Below, in pieces: positions 1 through 6,256 of a DNA stretch of 10,409 nucleotides. A program made the translations under genes and the position numbers. Origin of the DNA: Pseudomonadota bacterium (GTDB lineage: Bacteria > Pseudomonadota > Gammaproteobacteria > Steroidobacterales > Steroidobacteraceae); contig JAFAGC010000074.1 in NCBI GenBank assembly GCA_023423065.1, positions 1 to 10,409 on the forward strand, in the 5' to 3' direction. The notes beneath the pieces are model-generated. The model did not search any database. It saw only the letters and a list, made by a program, of their open reading frames with translations, and was not told where the DNA came from. Each line of letters starts with the position of its first letter. Position 1 is the stretch's first letter.

Positions 1-1
1 G

Positions 2-871
2 CATCACGCTCATCTGGTGCCACACGCCCGGCAGGCAGTGGCAGAACGCATGCACGGCCTTGGCCGAGTTCGGCAGGAATTTCGGCGTGACCAGGAACAA
101 CACGCCCGAGGTGCCGAGCGACAGGAAGGCATCGCCGGGCTTGATCACGCCGATGCCCGCCGCGCCCGCGGCGTTGTCGCCGCCGCCGCCAGCGACCGGA
201 ACCTGGTCCATGCCCCAGGCCTCGGCCACGTCCTTGCGCAGCTTGCCGGTGGCGTCCGAGCCCTCGACCAGGCGCGGCATGTGGGATTCATTCAGGCCCG
301 TGGCGGCCAGCATCTCGGGCGACCACTTGCGCTTCGCCACGTCGACCCAGAGCGTGCCCGCGGCATCCGAGCAGTCACTCGCCTTCTCGCCCGTCATGAG
401 CAGGCGGACGTAATCCTTGGGCAGAAGCACGCAGCGCGTGTCCTTGAACACGGCCGGCTCGTGCTCGCGCACCCACACGAGCTTCGGCGCCGTGAAACCC
501 GGCATCGCGATGTTGCCCGTGATCTCGCGCGACCGCGGTTCGGTCTTCTCGAGCGTGGCGCACTGCTTCTCGCTGCGGCCGTCGTTCCAGAGGATCGCCG
601 GGCGCAACGGCTTGTCGTTCGCGTCGAGCAGCGTGGCGCCGTGCATCTGGCCGGAAAGGCCCACGGCCTGTACGGCCTTGCGGTGCTTGGCCGGCAATGC
701 GGCGACGGCGGCATGGGTCGCCGCCCACCAGTCGGCGGGATTCTGCTCGGACCATCCGGCTTGAGGCCGGGAGACGTTCAAAGGCGCGGAGGCCTGTTCG
801 ACTACGGTGTCCTTGTCGTCAACGATGACGGCCTTGACACTCGACGTGCCGATATCGATGCCTAAATACAT
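2..871 (-). CDS. xylB: Xylulokinase, N-terminal 290 codons (3' end beyond the left edge)
   Basis: Phosphorylates D-xylulose with ATP to xylulose 5-phosphate, the last dedicated step of the xylose isomerase route into the pentose phosphate pathway; cytoplasmic. The reading frame stays open to the left edge, so about 40% of a roughly 490-residue FGGY kinase is missing. Visible family landmarks are the N-terminal phosphate-binding start MYLGIDIGTSSVKAVI, SGQMHGATLLD (sugar contact), LRPAILWNDGRS, and the GGGDNAAGAAGIG segment. In that segment Asp232 sits where the catalytic base of E. coli XylB (Asp233) is expected, followed by SLGTSGVLF at the start of the second actin-like domain. The ATG at 871 gives the canonical family N-terminus; a G-rich run (875-880) lies just 5' of it. 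The gene follows an aldo/keto reductase on the same strand after a 167-bp gap holding inverted repeats and a possible LacI-type operator, so it probably has its own control. The identification is firm. The substrate is inferred from the family. Confidence 0.95.
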   Translation of the reverse strand, partial: MYLGIDIGTSSVKAVIVDDKDTVVEQASAPLNVSRPQAGWSEQNPADWWAATHAAVAALPAKHRKAVQAVGLSGQMHGATLLDANDKPLRPAILWNDGRSEKQCATLEKTEPRSREITGNIAMPGFTAPKLVWVREHEPAVFKDTRCVLLPKDYVRLLMTGEKASDCSDAAGTLWVDVAKRKWSPEMLAATGLNESHMPRLVEGSDATGKLRKDVAEAWGMDQVPVAGGGGDNAAGAAGIGVIKPGDAFLSLGTSGVLFLVTPKFLPNSAKAVHAFCHCLPGVWHQMSVM

Positions 872-893
872 TAACCCCCCGCGTTTTGAGCGG

Positions 894-907
894 CGGTAAC
901 GCTATCA
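894..907. promoter_or_regulatory. Possible LacI/XylR-type operator (xyl-box-like) upstream of xylB
   Basis: The 14-mer CGGTAACGCTATCA is centred on CG and starts 23 bp upstream of the xylB ATG. It matches 11 of 14 positions of the Xanthomonas xyl-box as I remember it (TGGTAGCGCTAACA). Its own dyad symmetry is poor, with only 3 of 6 arm positions paired, and no regulator gene is in the window. This is a suggestion from position and resemblance only. Confidence 0.25.
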
Positions 908-963
908 GAATTGCCGCCCGGTGGGGACCGCTCCGCCCCGAAAAACGCTCACAACGGGCATAA

Positions 964-998
964 CTACCCCCGGGGATAGCGGGGAAACCGGCTCCCCG
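964..998 (-). repeat. Two adjacent inverted repeats between the aldo/keto reductase gene and xylB
   Basis: Two dyads lie side by side. Positions 980-985 (CGGGGA) pair perfectly with 993-998 (TCCCCG) around a 7-nt loop. Positions 964-979 form a nearly perfect 16-bp palindrome (CTACCCCCGGGGATAG, 7 of 8 pairs plus a possible G-U). They are 41 bp or more past the aldo/keto reductase stop. No T-run follows in the direction of transcription, so a classical intrinsic terminator is not supported. They could be a weak terminator, an mRNA 3'-end stabiliser or leader structure for xylB. Confidence 0.35.
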
Positions 999-1038
999 AT
1001 GTCAGTATCGTTATCCGGGCCGGATCAATGCCGGCGCC

Positions 1039-2079
1039 TCAACGGGTGCCGTTCACCTGCCCCAGCCGATCGGCCGACTGGCGATCGAGCATCCATTGCG
1101 GGTATTCGTTAGGCAGCGCCGAAGCCTCGGTAATGGCCTTGACCTGTTCCGCGCTCAGCGTGAGCTCCGTGGCGGAAACGTTGTCGAGCAGCTGATCGCG
1201 GTTCTTGGCGCCGATGATCACCGAGGTCACGTGCGGCTGTGCCAGCAGCCAGGCCAGCGCGACCTGCGCCACCGAAACCAGGTGATCCGCGGCGATCGGA
1301 CGCATCACGTCGATCACGCGCCAGGCCCGCTCGCGATCGACGGGCGGAAAGTCGTGTGGCGCGCGGCGCGCGCCGCCGGGCTTGTCGTTCTCGCGCGAGA
1401 ATTTTCCGGACAACAAACCACCCGCGAGCGGACTCCACGGCAGGATCGCGAGCTTCTGGTCCTTCGCGAGCGGCACGATCTCGCGCTCGATGTCGCGGCC
1501 CGCGAGCGAGTAGTACATCTGCAGGCTTTCGAAGCGCGCGAGATTCTTCTTGTCCGAGATCCACAGCGCCTTGGTGATTTCCCACGCCGGCAGATTGCAC
1601 AGACCGATGTAACGCACCTTGCCCGCGCGCACGCAGTCGTCGAGTGCATCGAGCGTTTCCTCGAGCGGCGTGAACGGATCGCGGCCGTGGATCTGGTACA
1701 GGTCGATGTGATCGACCTGCAGCCGCTTCAGGCTCGCGTCGATGTTCTCCATGATGTGGTAACGCGAGAGCCCGATCTGGTTGTGGCCCGCGCCCATGCG
1801 CAGCAGCACTTTCGTCGCGAGCACGTAGCTGTCGCGCGCCAGACCCAGCGACTTGAGCGCATTGCCCGTGGCGACTTCGGAAGCGCCGTTGGAATAGAAG
1901 TCGGCGGTATCGATGAAATTGATGCCGCGGTCGAACGCGGTCTTGATGAGATCGGTGACGCCTTCCTGGCCGACACCCGCGACGGTCGCCCACATGCCTT
2001 CACCGCTGCCGAAGGTCATGGCTCCCAGGCACATTTCCGAAACGATGAGTCCCGTGTTGCCGAGCTTGCGATATCGCAT
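1039..2079 (-). CDS. Aldo/keto reductase (NADPH-dependent, TIM barrel)
   Basis: Cytoplasmic single-domain (alpha/beta)8 oxidoreductase of 346 residues, the normal family size. It interconverts carbonyls and alcohols with NADP(H). The N-terminus MRYRKLGNTGLIVSEMCLG is typical. The catalytic tetrad is complete: Asp57 in INFIDTADFY, Tyr62 in the same stretch, Lys90 in LATKV and His131 in LYQIHGRD. The C-terminal SVIIGAKNRDQLLDN matches the cofactor 2'-phosphate/adenine-binding region. Two in-frame ATGs exist, at 2085 and 2079. The GGAG at 2087-2090 is only 1 nt from the first but 7 nt from the second, and the second gives the usual family start, so 2079 is preferred. The gene sits upstream of xylB on the same strand, but a 167-bp gap with dyads argues against tight coupling. 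A role in sugar or xylitol-type metabolism is possible but not shown; the substrate is unknown. Family assignment is secure. Confidence 0.93.
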   Translation of the reverse strand: MRYRKLGNTGLIVSEMCLGAMTFGSGEGMWATVAGVGQEGVTDLIKTAFDRGINFIDTADFYSNGASEVATGNALKSLGLARDSYVLATKVLLRMGAGHNQIGLSRYHIMENIDASLKRLQVDHIDLYQIHGRDPFTPLEETLDALDDCVRAGKVRYIGLCNLPAWEITKALWISDKKNLARFESLQMYYSLAGRDIEREIVPLAKDQKLAILPWSPLAGGLLSGKFSRENDKPGGARRAPHDFPPVDRERAWRVIDVMRPIAADHLVSVAQVALAWLLAQPHVTSVIIGAKNRDQLLDNVSATELTLSAEQVKAITEASALPNEYPQWMLDRQSADRLGQVNGTR

Positions 2080-2086
2080 GCGCATT

Positions 2087-2090
2087 CTCC
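2087..2090 (-). promoter_or_regulatory. Ribosome binding site that decides the aldo/keto reductase start
   Basis: GGAG on the minus strand lies 7 nt before the ATG at 2079 but only 1 nt before the alternative ATG at 2085. This favours the shorter protein beginning MRYRKLG. Confidence 0.6.
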
Positions 2091-2155
2091 GTCCGTTGGG
2101 GGGCGAAGTATGCGCGAGCGGGGGAAAACCGGGACACCCCTCGTTAGGGGGACGT

Positions 2156-2174
2156 GGGCAATGTCCTTTTGCCC
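2156..2174 (-). repeat. Second hairpin after the barrel-protein gene
   Basis: Perfect 6-bp inverted repeat (GGGCAA at 2156-2161 against TTGCCC at 2169-2174) with a 7-nt loop. It follows the longer 12-bp hairpin and precedes the aldo/keto reductase gene. It lacks a following T-tract on the minus strand. It may be part of a tandem termination or attenuation structure, or chance in GC-rich DNA. Confidence 0.35.
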
Positions 2175-2181
2175 GCGGAGG

Positions 2182-2209
2182 GGGAAATCGGGGTGATCCC
2201 CGATTTCCC
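2182..2209 (-). terminator. Strong 12-bp perfect hairpin just after the barrel-protein stop
   Basis: Left arm 2182-2193 and right arm 2198-2209 (GGGAAATCGGGG and its exact complement) are separated by a 4-nt loop. The hairpin lies 11 bp past the TAA at 2221-2223. Its position and strength fit a transcript end between the outer-membrane protein gene and the aldo/keto reductase. A proper T-tract is missing on both sides, so it could instead be a stabilising 3'-end structure or a Rho-assisted terminator. Confidence 0.55.
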
Positions 2210-2220
2210 TTCGCGATGAA

Positions 2221-2901
2221 TTACAGGATCCAGACGATGCTGAGCGTCAGCGAGGACAGATCCGTGTTGTTCTGATGGAACACGTTGACGTCGTCGGCGG
2301 CAGTCGCCGGGTCGCCGTAATCGTTGAGCGTGATGTTGCCCATCTCACCCATCTTGTATTCGAGCCGGACGAGCGCGCCGTCGAGCACGGTCTGCAGACC
2401 CACTCCGAACACCGGGTCGAATCCCGTGTCGTCCTGCGCAACCACGGCGCGGAAATCGGGATCGTCGTAGAAGCCGGCGGCGATCGTCGTTTCGGCCTTC
2501 CAGGCATTCAGGCCCACACGGCCGAACAGCGAGAACTTCTTGCCGATCCACAGCGAGCCGACCGCGGAAGCCTCCAGGCCCTTCAGATCCGTGCGCGAAC
2601 GCAGGTACTCGGGATCCACGACATCCAGCGGGAAAAGATCGGCGTTGAATTCGGATCCGCCGTACAGCGTGGCTTCGACCGCGAACCACTTGTTCAGTCC
2701 CCAGCCGCCCATGAGGCCGTAGCCGAAGCGGTTGGTGTTGATCGGGGAGGTCTCGTCGACGGCGCCGAGATACATGTCGGATTCCATCTTGTCCTGGCTG
2801 AGGTTCAGACCCAGGCGGAATCCCGAAAACTCGTCCGCGAACGCGGGCGAAGCTACCGTTCCCGCAAGCGCGAAAACTCCGAGAACCATGGCCTTACGCA
2901 T
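2221..2901 (-). CDS. Small outer-membrane beta-barrel protein with signal peptide
   Basis: Predicted 226-residue secreted protein of unknown specific function. Residues 1-22 form a clear Sec signal peptide: basic MRK, a hydrophobic stretch and a PAFA cleavage site before DEFSGF. The mature part alternates hydrophobic and polar residues in short strands (FRLGLNLSQD, FGYGLMGGWGL, FAVEATLYGGSEF, FSLFGRVGLNAW, ALVRLEYKMGEM) and ends in the amphipathic strand LSSLTLSIVWIL. That is the pattern of OmpA/OmpW-like 8-stranded barrels. The final residue is Leu rather than the usual Phe/Trp recognised by the BAM complex, though a Trp is two residues before it. The ATG at 2901 is chosen because a good Shine-Dalgarno (GGGAGG, 2911-2916) lies 9 nt upstream and the signal peptide begins there; the frame continues to 2943 but that adds an implausible leader. 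It stands alone between a 7-bp-stem dyad and a strong hairpin, so it may be a separate transcript. No substrate can be named. Confidence 0.85.
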   Translation of the reverse strand: MRKAMVLGVFALAGTVASPAFADEFSGFRLGLNLSQDKMESDMYLGAVDETSPINTNRFGYGLMGGWGLNKWFAVEATLYGGSEFNADLFPLDVVDPEYLRSRTDLKGLEASAVGSLWIGKKFSLFGRVGLNAWKAETTIAAGFYDDPDFRAVVAQDDTGFDPVFGVGLQTVLDGALVRLEYKMGEMGNITLNDYGDPATAADDVNVFHQNNTDLSSLTLSIVWIL

Positions 2902-2910
2902 GTCGACATT

Positions 2911-2916
2911 CCTCCC
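2911..2916 (-). promoter_or_regulatory. Ribosome binding site fixing the start of the barrel protein
   Basis: GGGAGG on the minus strand is 9 nt upstream of the ATG at 2901. It supports that codon over the in-frame ATGs further upstream. Confidence 0.7.
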
Positions 2917-2955
2917 AGATGACATATGTAAAGCATAGCTCATGCCCGCCCCCCG

Positions 2956-2976
2956 AAACGTGCGCTCGTCACGTTT
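2956..2976 (-). terminator. Inverted repeat after the acetoacetyl-CoA synthetase stop
   Basis: Perfect 7-bp dyad, AAACGTG (2956-2962) with CACGTTT (2970-2976), around a 7-nt loop. It begins 8 bp after the TAA at 2985-2987 in the direction of transcription. A G-run follows on the minus strand rather than a T-tract. It could mark the end of the large operon, or be an operator for the barrel-protein gene, which starts 55 bp further on. The choice is undecided. Confidence 0.35.
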
Positions 2977-2984
2977 TCAGGGAG

Positions 2985-4988
2985 TTAGGAGGCGAACGGC
3001 GGGTAGTCAGTCTGGGATTGGGCGTAGTGAACGAAGAAATCCAGCGACGAAACATTGGCCATCGCGGCCCGGTTGGCCGCCTTCTCGACCGGGACGCCCA
3101 TGAGGATCCGGCGGACCGGCACTTCCATTTTCTTGCCCGTCAGGGTGTATGGAATGCCCGTCACCCGGAGGATCCGGTCGGGAACGTGGCGCGGTGAATA
3201 TTCCTTGCGGATATGGGCGCGGATACGCTCCTCGATGTCCTCCGTGAGGGGCACGTCGCCCTTCAATTTCACGAACAGCGGCATGAAGAATTTTCCGCCC
3301 GGCAGGTCCAGGTTCACGATCAGCGAATCCTCGATTTCCGGAACGCCGAGCAGCGAGCGATAAACCTCGGCCGTGCCGATGCGCACGCCGTGACGGTTCA
3401 GCGTCGCGTCCGAACGTCCCAGCACGAAACATCCGCCGCGCGCATTCACGCGGAAGAAATCGCCGTGGCGCCAGATGCCCGGGTACTGGTCGAAGTACGA
3501 TTCGAGATATCGCTGGTTGTTCTCGTCGCCCCAGAAGCCCACGGGCATCGACGGCATGGGTTCGGTGAGCACGAGCTCACCGACTTCATCGACGAGTTTG
3601 TTGCCGCGGTCGTCGAACGCGTACGCCGCGACACCCAGCGACCGCGCCTGGATCTCACCCGCGTAGATGGGCAGGTTCACGACGCCCCCCACGAGGCCGG
3701 TGCAGATGTCGGTGCCGCCGCTGCCCGAGTGCGCCCACAGGTCGCGCTTCACGTTCTCGAAGAACCAGTTCTGGCACTCGGCCGTGACGGGTGAACCGGC
3801 CAGCACGATGGTCTCGAGGTTTTCCAGCTCGAAGCGATCCTTCGGAACGATGCCGGCTTTCTCGAGGATGCCCTGGTAGGTAGGGCTCGCGCCGAACAGG
3901 TGCGCGCCCGTGTCGTCGGCCATCTTCCACAGCAGGTCGGGCGTCGGCCATGCCGGATTGCCGTCGTACAGCACGGGAACCACGTCCATGAGCAGCGAGC
4001 TCGAGAGGAAGTTCCACATCATCCAGCCCGTGCTGGTGTAGAAGAACATGCGCTGGCGCGCGTGCATGTCCATGTGGAAATGGAACAGCTTGAGCTGCTC
4101 GAGCGTGATGCCGCCGTGGCAATGAATGATCGCCTTCGGCAGTCCGGTCGTGCCCGACGAGAACAGGATGAACAGCGGATGCGCGAACGGCACCTGCTCG
4201 AACTGGAAGGCCTCGCGCCCCGGATCGTCGCCCGCGATCACGTCGGCCCAGAAGATCGCGCGGTCGTCGATCGCATCCGGGTTGTCGGGATCGAGGTACG
4301 GTAGATAGATCAGGCGCTCGAGCGTCGGCAGCCGGCCGACGATCTCGCGGATGTCGCCGCGCCGGTCGAACAGCTTGCCGCCGTAGCTGTAACCGTCGAC
4401 GCAGAACAGCAGCTTGGGCTCGAGCTGAGAGTAGCGGTCGAGCACGCCGCGCGTGCCGAAATCCGGACCGCAACTCGACCACACGGCGCCGATGCTCGCC
4501 GTCGCGTACATCGCGACCATCGCCTCGGGAATGTTCGGCAGGTACGCGACCACGCGATCGCCCGGGGCAATGCCGAGCGCGCGCATCCTGGTCGCGAGCA
4601 CGCGCACCTGCCGTGCGAATTCCGGCCACGAAAGGCTCGCCAGCGGGCTCCGCTCCGACAGGTGCAGCAGCGCGATTTCGCCGGGCCGCTCGTGCGCGAG
4701 CGCGTGCTGCGCGTAGTTGAGCCTCGCGCCCGGACACCATTCGGCTCCCGGCATTTCGCGTTTGCCGAGCATGCGGGTCGGCGGCGTCGTGAAGCGCACG
4801 CCGCAGAACTCGACGATCGAGCTCCAGAATGCTTCGAGGTCCGAAACCGACCAGCGCCACAGCGACTCGTAGTCGTCGAACCTGCGGCCGCGCCCGGCGA
4901 GCCAGGCCATGTACTTCGTGAGATGCGAACGGGCGAGTCGCTGCGCGGAAGGTTTCCAGAGCAGCGTGCCTTCCTGGATCTGGGTCAT
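2985..4988 (-). CDS. aacS: Acetoacetyl-CoA synthetase (acetoacetate-CoA ligase)
   Basis: 667-residue ATP/AMP-forming ligase of the ANL superfamily, cytoplasmic; the family activates acetoacetate to acetoacetyl-CoA. The N-terminal region (WKPSAQRLARSHLTKYMAWL, then FWSSIVEFCGVRF) is typical of the acetoacetyl-CoA synthetase branch rather than plain acetyl-CoA synthetase. The nucleotide-binding loop is FSSGTTGLPK at 276-285. HSGSGGTDICTGLVGG lies near 417-432, followed by WRHGDF and GRSDATLNRHGVRIG. The C-terminal catalytic lysine is Lys619 in TLTGKKMEVPVRRIL. The length agrees with the family. The ATG at 4988 overlaps the TGA of the MFS gene by 4 bp (ATGA), implying translational coupling. The frame extends to 5060, but that adds only a low-complexity leader inside the transporter gene. 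It is the last gene of the putative operon and probably activates the acid made by the upstream enzymes. Relaxed specificity for another short oxo- or hydroxy-acid is possible. Confidence 0.93.
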   Translation of the reverse strand: MTQIQEGTLLWKPSAQRLARSHLTKYMAWLAGRGRRFDDYESLWRWSVSDLEAFWSSIVEFCGVRFTTPPTRMLGKREMPGAEWCPGARLNYAQHALAHERPGEIALLHLSERSPLASLSWPEFARQVRVLATRMRALGIAPGDRVVAYLPNIPEAMVAMYATASIGAVWSSCGPDFGTRGVLDRYSQLEPKLLFCVDGYSYGGKLFDRRGDIREIVGRLPTLERLIYLPYLDPDNPDAIDDRAIFWADVIAGDDPGREAFQFEQVPFAHPLFILFSSGTTGLPKAIIHCHGGITLEQLKLFHFHMDMHARQRMFFYTSTGWMMWNFLSSSLLMDVVPVLYDGNPAWPTPDLLWKMADDTGAHLFGASPTYQGILEKAGIVPKDRFELENLETIVLAGSPVTAECQNWFFENVKRDLWAHSGSGGTDICTGLVGGVVNLPIYAGEIQARSLGVAAYAFDDRGNKLVDEVGELVLTEPMPSMPVGFWGDENNQRYLESYFDQYPGIWRHGDFFRVNARGGCFVLGRSDATLNRHGVRIGTAEVYRSLLGVPEIEDSLIVNLDLPGGKFFMPLFVKLKGDVPLTEDIEERIRAHIRKEYSPRHVPDRILRVTGIPYTLTGKKMEVPVRRILMGVPVEKAANRAAMANVSSLDFFVHYAQSQTDYPPFAS

Positions 4989-6247
4989 GCTGGAACGGTC
5001 GTTGGTTGAGGATGCGGTTTGCGGATGATGACGAGAATCAGCGCGCCGAGGAAAGACCACGCCGCGATGAAATAGCAGGTTCCGCTATACGGATAACCGA
5101 TGTCGTATAGATAGCCTGCGACATAGGGTCCCACGGCCGAGATCGTGGTGTTGATCGCGATGGCGATGCCGGAGAGCAACGCGAAGGCCTTGAGCCCGAA
5201 GTAGTTGCCCAGCACGGTCATCAGGCACACCACTGCGCCGCCGAAACCCATGCCGAGCAGCGCCGCGACGAGATCCACCTCGAGCTGCGTGTCCGCACCG
5301 ACCAGCATCACCATCGACAGCCCGAAGCACAGCATGAAGAAGACCCACAGCCAGCGCGGATCGAAGCGGTTGCCGAAGGCGATGATCAGGGCCTTCGCGA
5401 TGAGCCCGGTCCACGTCATCGTGGCGATGGCGCCGAAGCCGACTTCCATCGGATGTCCGAGATCCTTGAGCATCGCGATGCCGTGGCCGAGGAAGAACGT
5501 GAACGCGCTGCTGCCGCCCAGCAGCGCCGCGACCAGGAGCCAGTAGGTAGGCATGCGCGCGGCGTCGCGGAATTCGATCGGCGTCTCGGTGATGAAGGAG
5601 GGCTTCGCCCTCGCCTGCGCGCCGGTTGCCGCGACCTCGCCGCCATCCGCGATCGCGCCGACGTCCTCCGGCTTTTCCTTCACGAAGATCGACGCGAGCA
5701 CGCCCGCGAGCGCGGACAGCCCCGCGATCACCCACCAGGCCGCGCGCCAGCTGTGCGCGTGGATCACCGCGGGCAACACGAACTTCGTGGCGATGTATCC
5801 GCCGATCGCGCCCGATGAATACAGGATGGAGATCGCGGTAGCGCGGCGGCGGACGAACCAGCGCGACAGCACGGTCTGGCTGGCGATGGCCGCGCCCGAG
5901 CACACGCCGCCGCCGATCAGCAGGCCGAAACCGATGTACGCATGGAACGCGGAGTCCGCGACCAGCGCCATGTAACAGGCGCCGATCACGTTGAGCGCGC
6001 TGCCGAAGATCAGCGTGTTGCGCGAGCCGAAGCGCCGCACCGCCATCGCGACCAGCGGTCCCGGCAGGCCCGACATGATGATGTAGAACGTCGTGATGAG
6101 GCCGAGCGGACCTCGGCTGAATCCGACCGCGTCCGCCATTGCGTTGTTGATGACCGGACCGCCATAGGCCGGAAAGCCCAGGTTGAAGGCGAACACCAGC
6201 CAGAGCACGCCCAGCAGGATCCAGCCGTAAAAGAATGGTTTCGCCAC
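4985..6247 (-). CDS. MFS transporter (monocarboxylate/OFA-like)
   Basis: 420-residue inner-membrane permease of the major facilitator superfamily with about 12 hydrophobic segments arranged 6+6. The polar central loop is around residues 195-235 (VKEKPEDVGAIADGGEVAATG). A motif-A-like sequence RRFGSRNTLIFGSAL lies between helices 2 and 3, and the N-terminus FFYGWILLGVLWLVFAFNLGF resembles the oxalate/formate and monocarboxylate porter group, often annotated as carrying small organic acids. The start is GTG at 6247, with GAGGGG (6253-6258) 5 nt upstream. That ribosome site overlaps the stop codon of the preceding GMC gene, from which the transporter is separated by 9 bp. Its stop overlaps the ligase start. 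Its place between oxidoreductases and a CoA ligase suggests import of the substrate or of an acidic intermediate; export is not excluded. The specific cargo is unknown. Confidence 0.88.
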   Translation of the reverse strand: MAKPFFYGWILLGVLWLVFAFNLGFPAYGGPVINNAMADAVGFSRGPLGLITTFYIIMSGLPGPLVAMAVRRFGSRNTLIFGSALNVIGACYMALVADSAFHAYIGFGLLIGGGVCSGAAIASQTVLSRWFVRRRATAISILYSSGAIGGYIATKFVLPAVIHAHSWRAAWWVIAGLSALAGVLASIFVKEKPEDVGAIADGGEVAATGAQARAKPSFITETPIEFRDAARMPTYWLLVAALLGGSSAFTFFLGHGIAMLKDLGHPMEVGFGAIATMTWTGLIAKALIIAFGNRFDPRWLWVFFMLCFGLSMVMLVGADTQLEVDLVAALLGMGFGGAVVCLMTVLGNYFGLKAFALLSGIAIAINTTISAVGPYVAGYLYDIGYPYSGTCYFIAAWSFLGALILVIIRKPHPQPTTVPA

Positions 6248-6256
6248 CCGGTCCCC

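Noticed and set aside
17..865. 282-codon plus-strand open frame opposite xylB
   Set aside because: Antisense to an unmistakable xylulokinase, no recognisable domain.
937..951. T-run (TTTTT on the minus strand) as an intrinsic terminator tail
   Set aside because: No stable hairpin directly precedes it in the direction of transcription.
1003..1016. Second possible LacI-type operator (CAGTATCGTTATCC)
   Set aside because: Only 8 of 14 positions match the remembered xyl-box and the arms are not complementary.
1096..2196. 366-codon plus-strand open frame opposite the aldo/keto reductase
   Set aside because: Antisense shadow rich in Arg, Val and His; the reductase on the other strand has all four catalytic residues.
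2275..2922. Plus-strand open frame opposite the barrel protein
   Set aside because: Antisense shadow; the minus strand shows a signal peptide and a strong ribosome binding site.
2902..2955. Sigma-70 promoter for the barrel-protein gene (TATGCT-like -10)
   Set aside because: No -35 element at an acceptable spacing; a lone -10-like hexamer is not enough.
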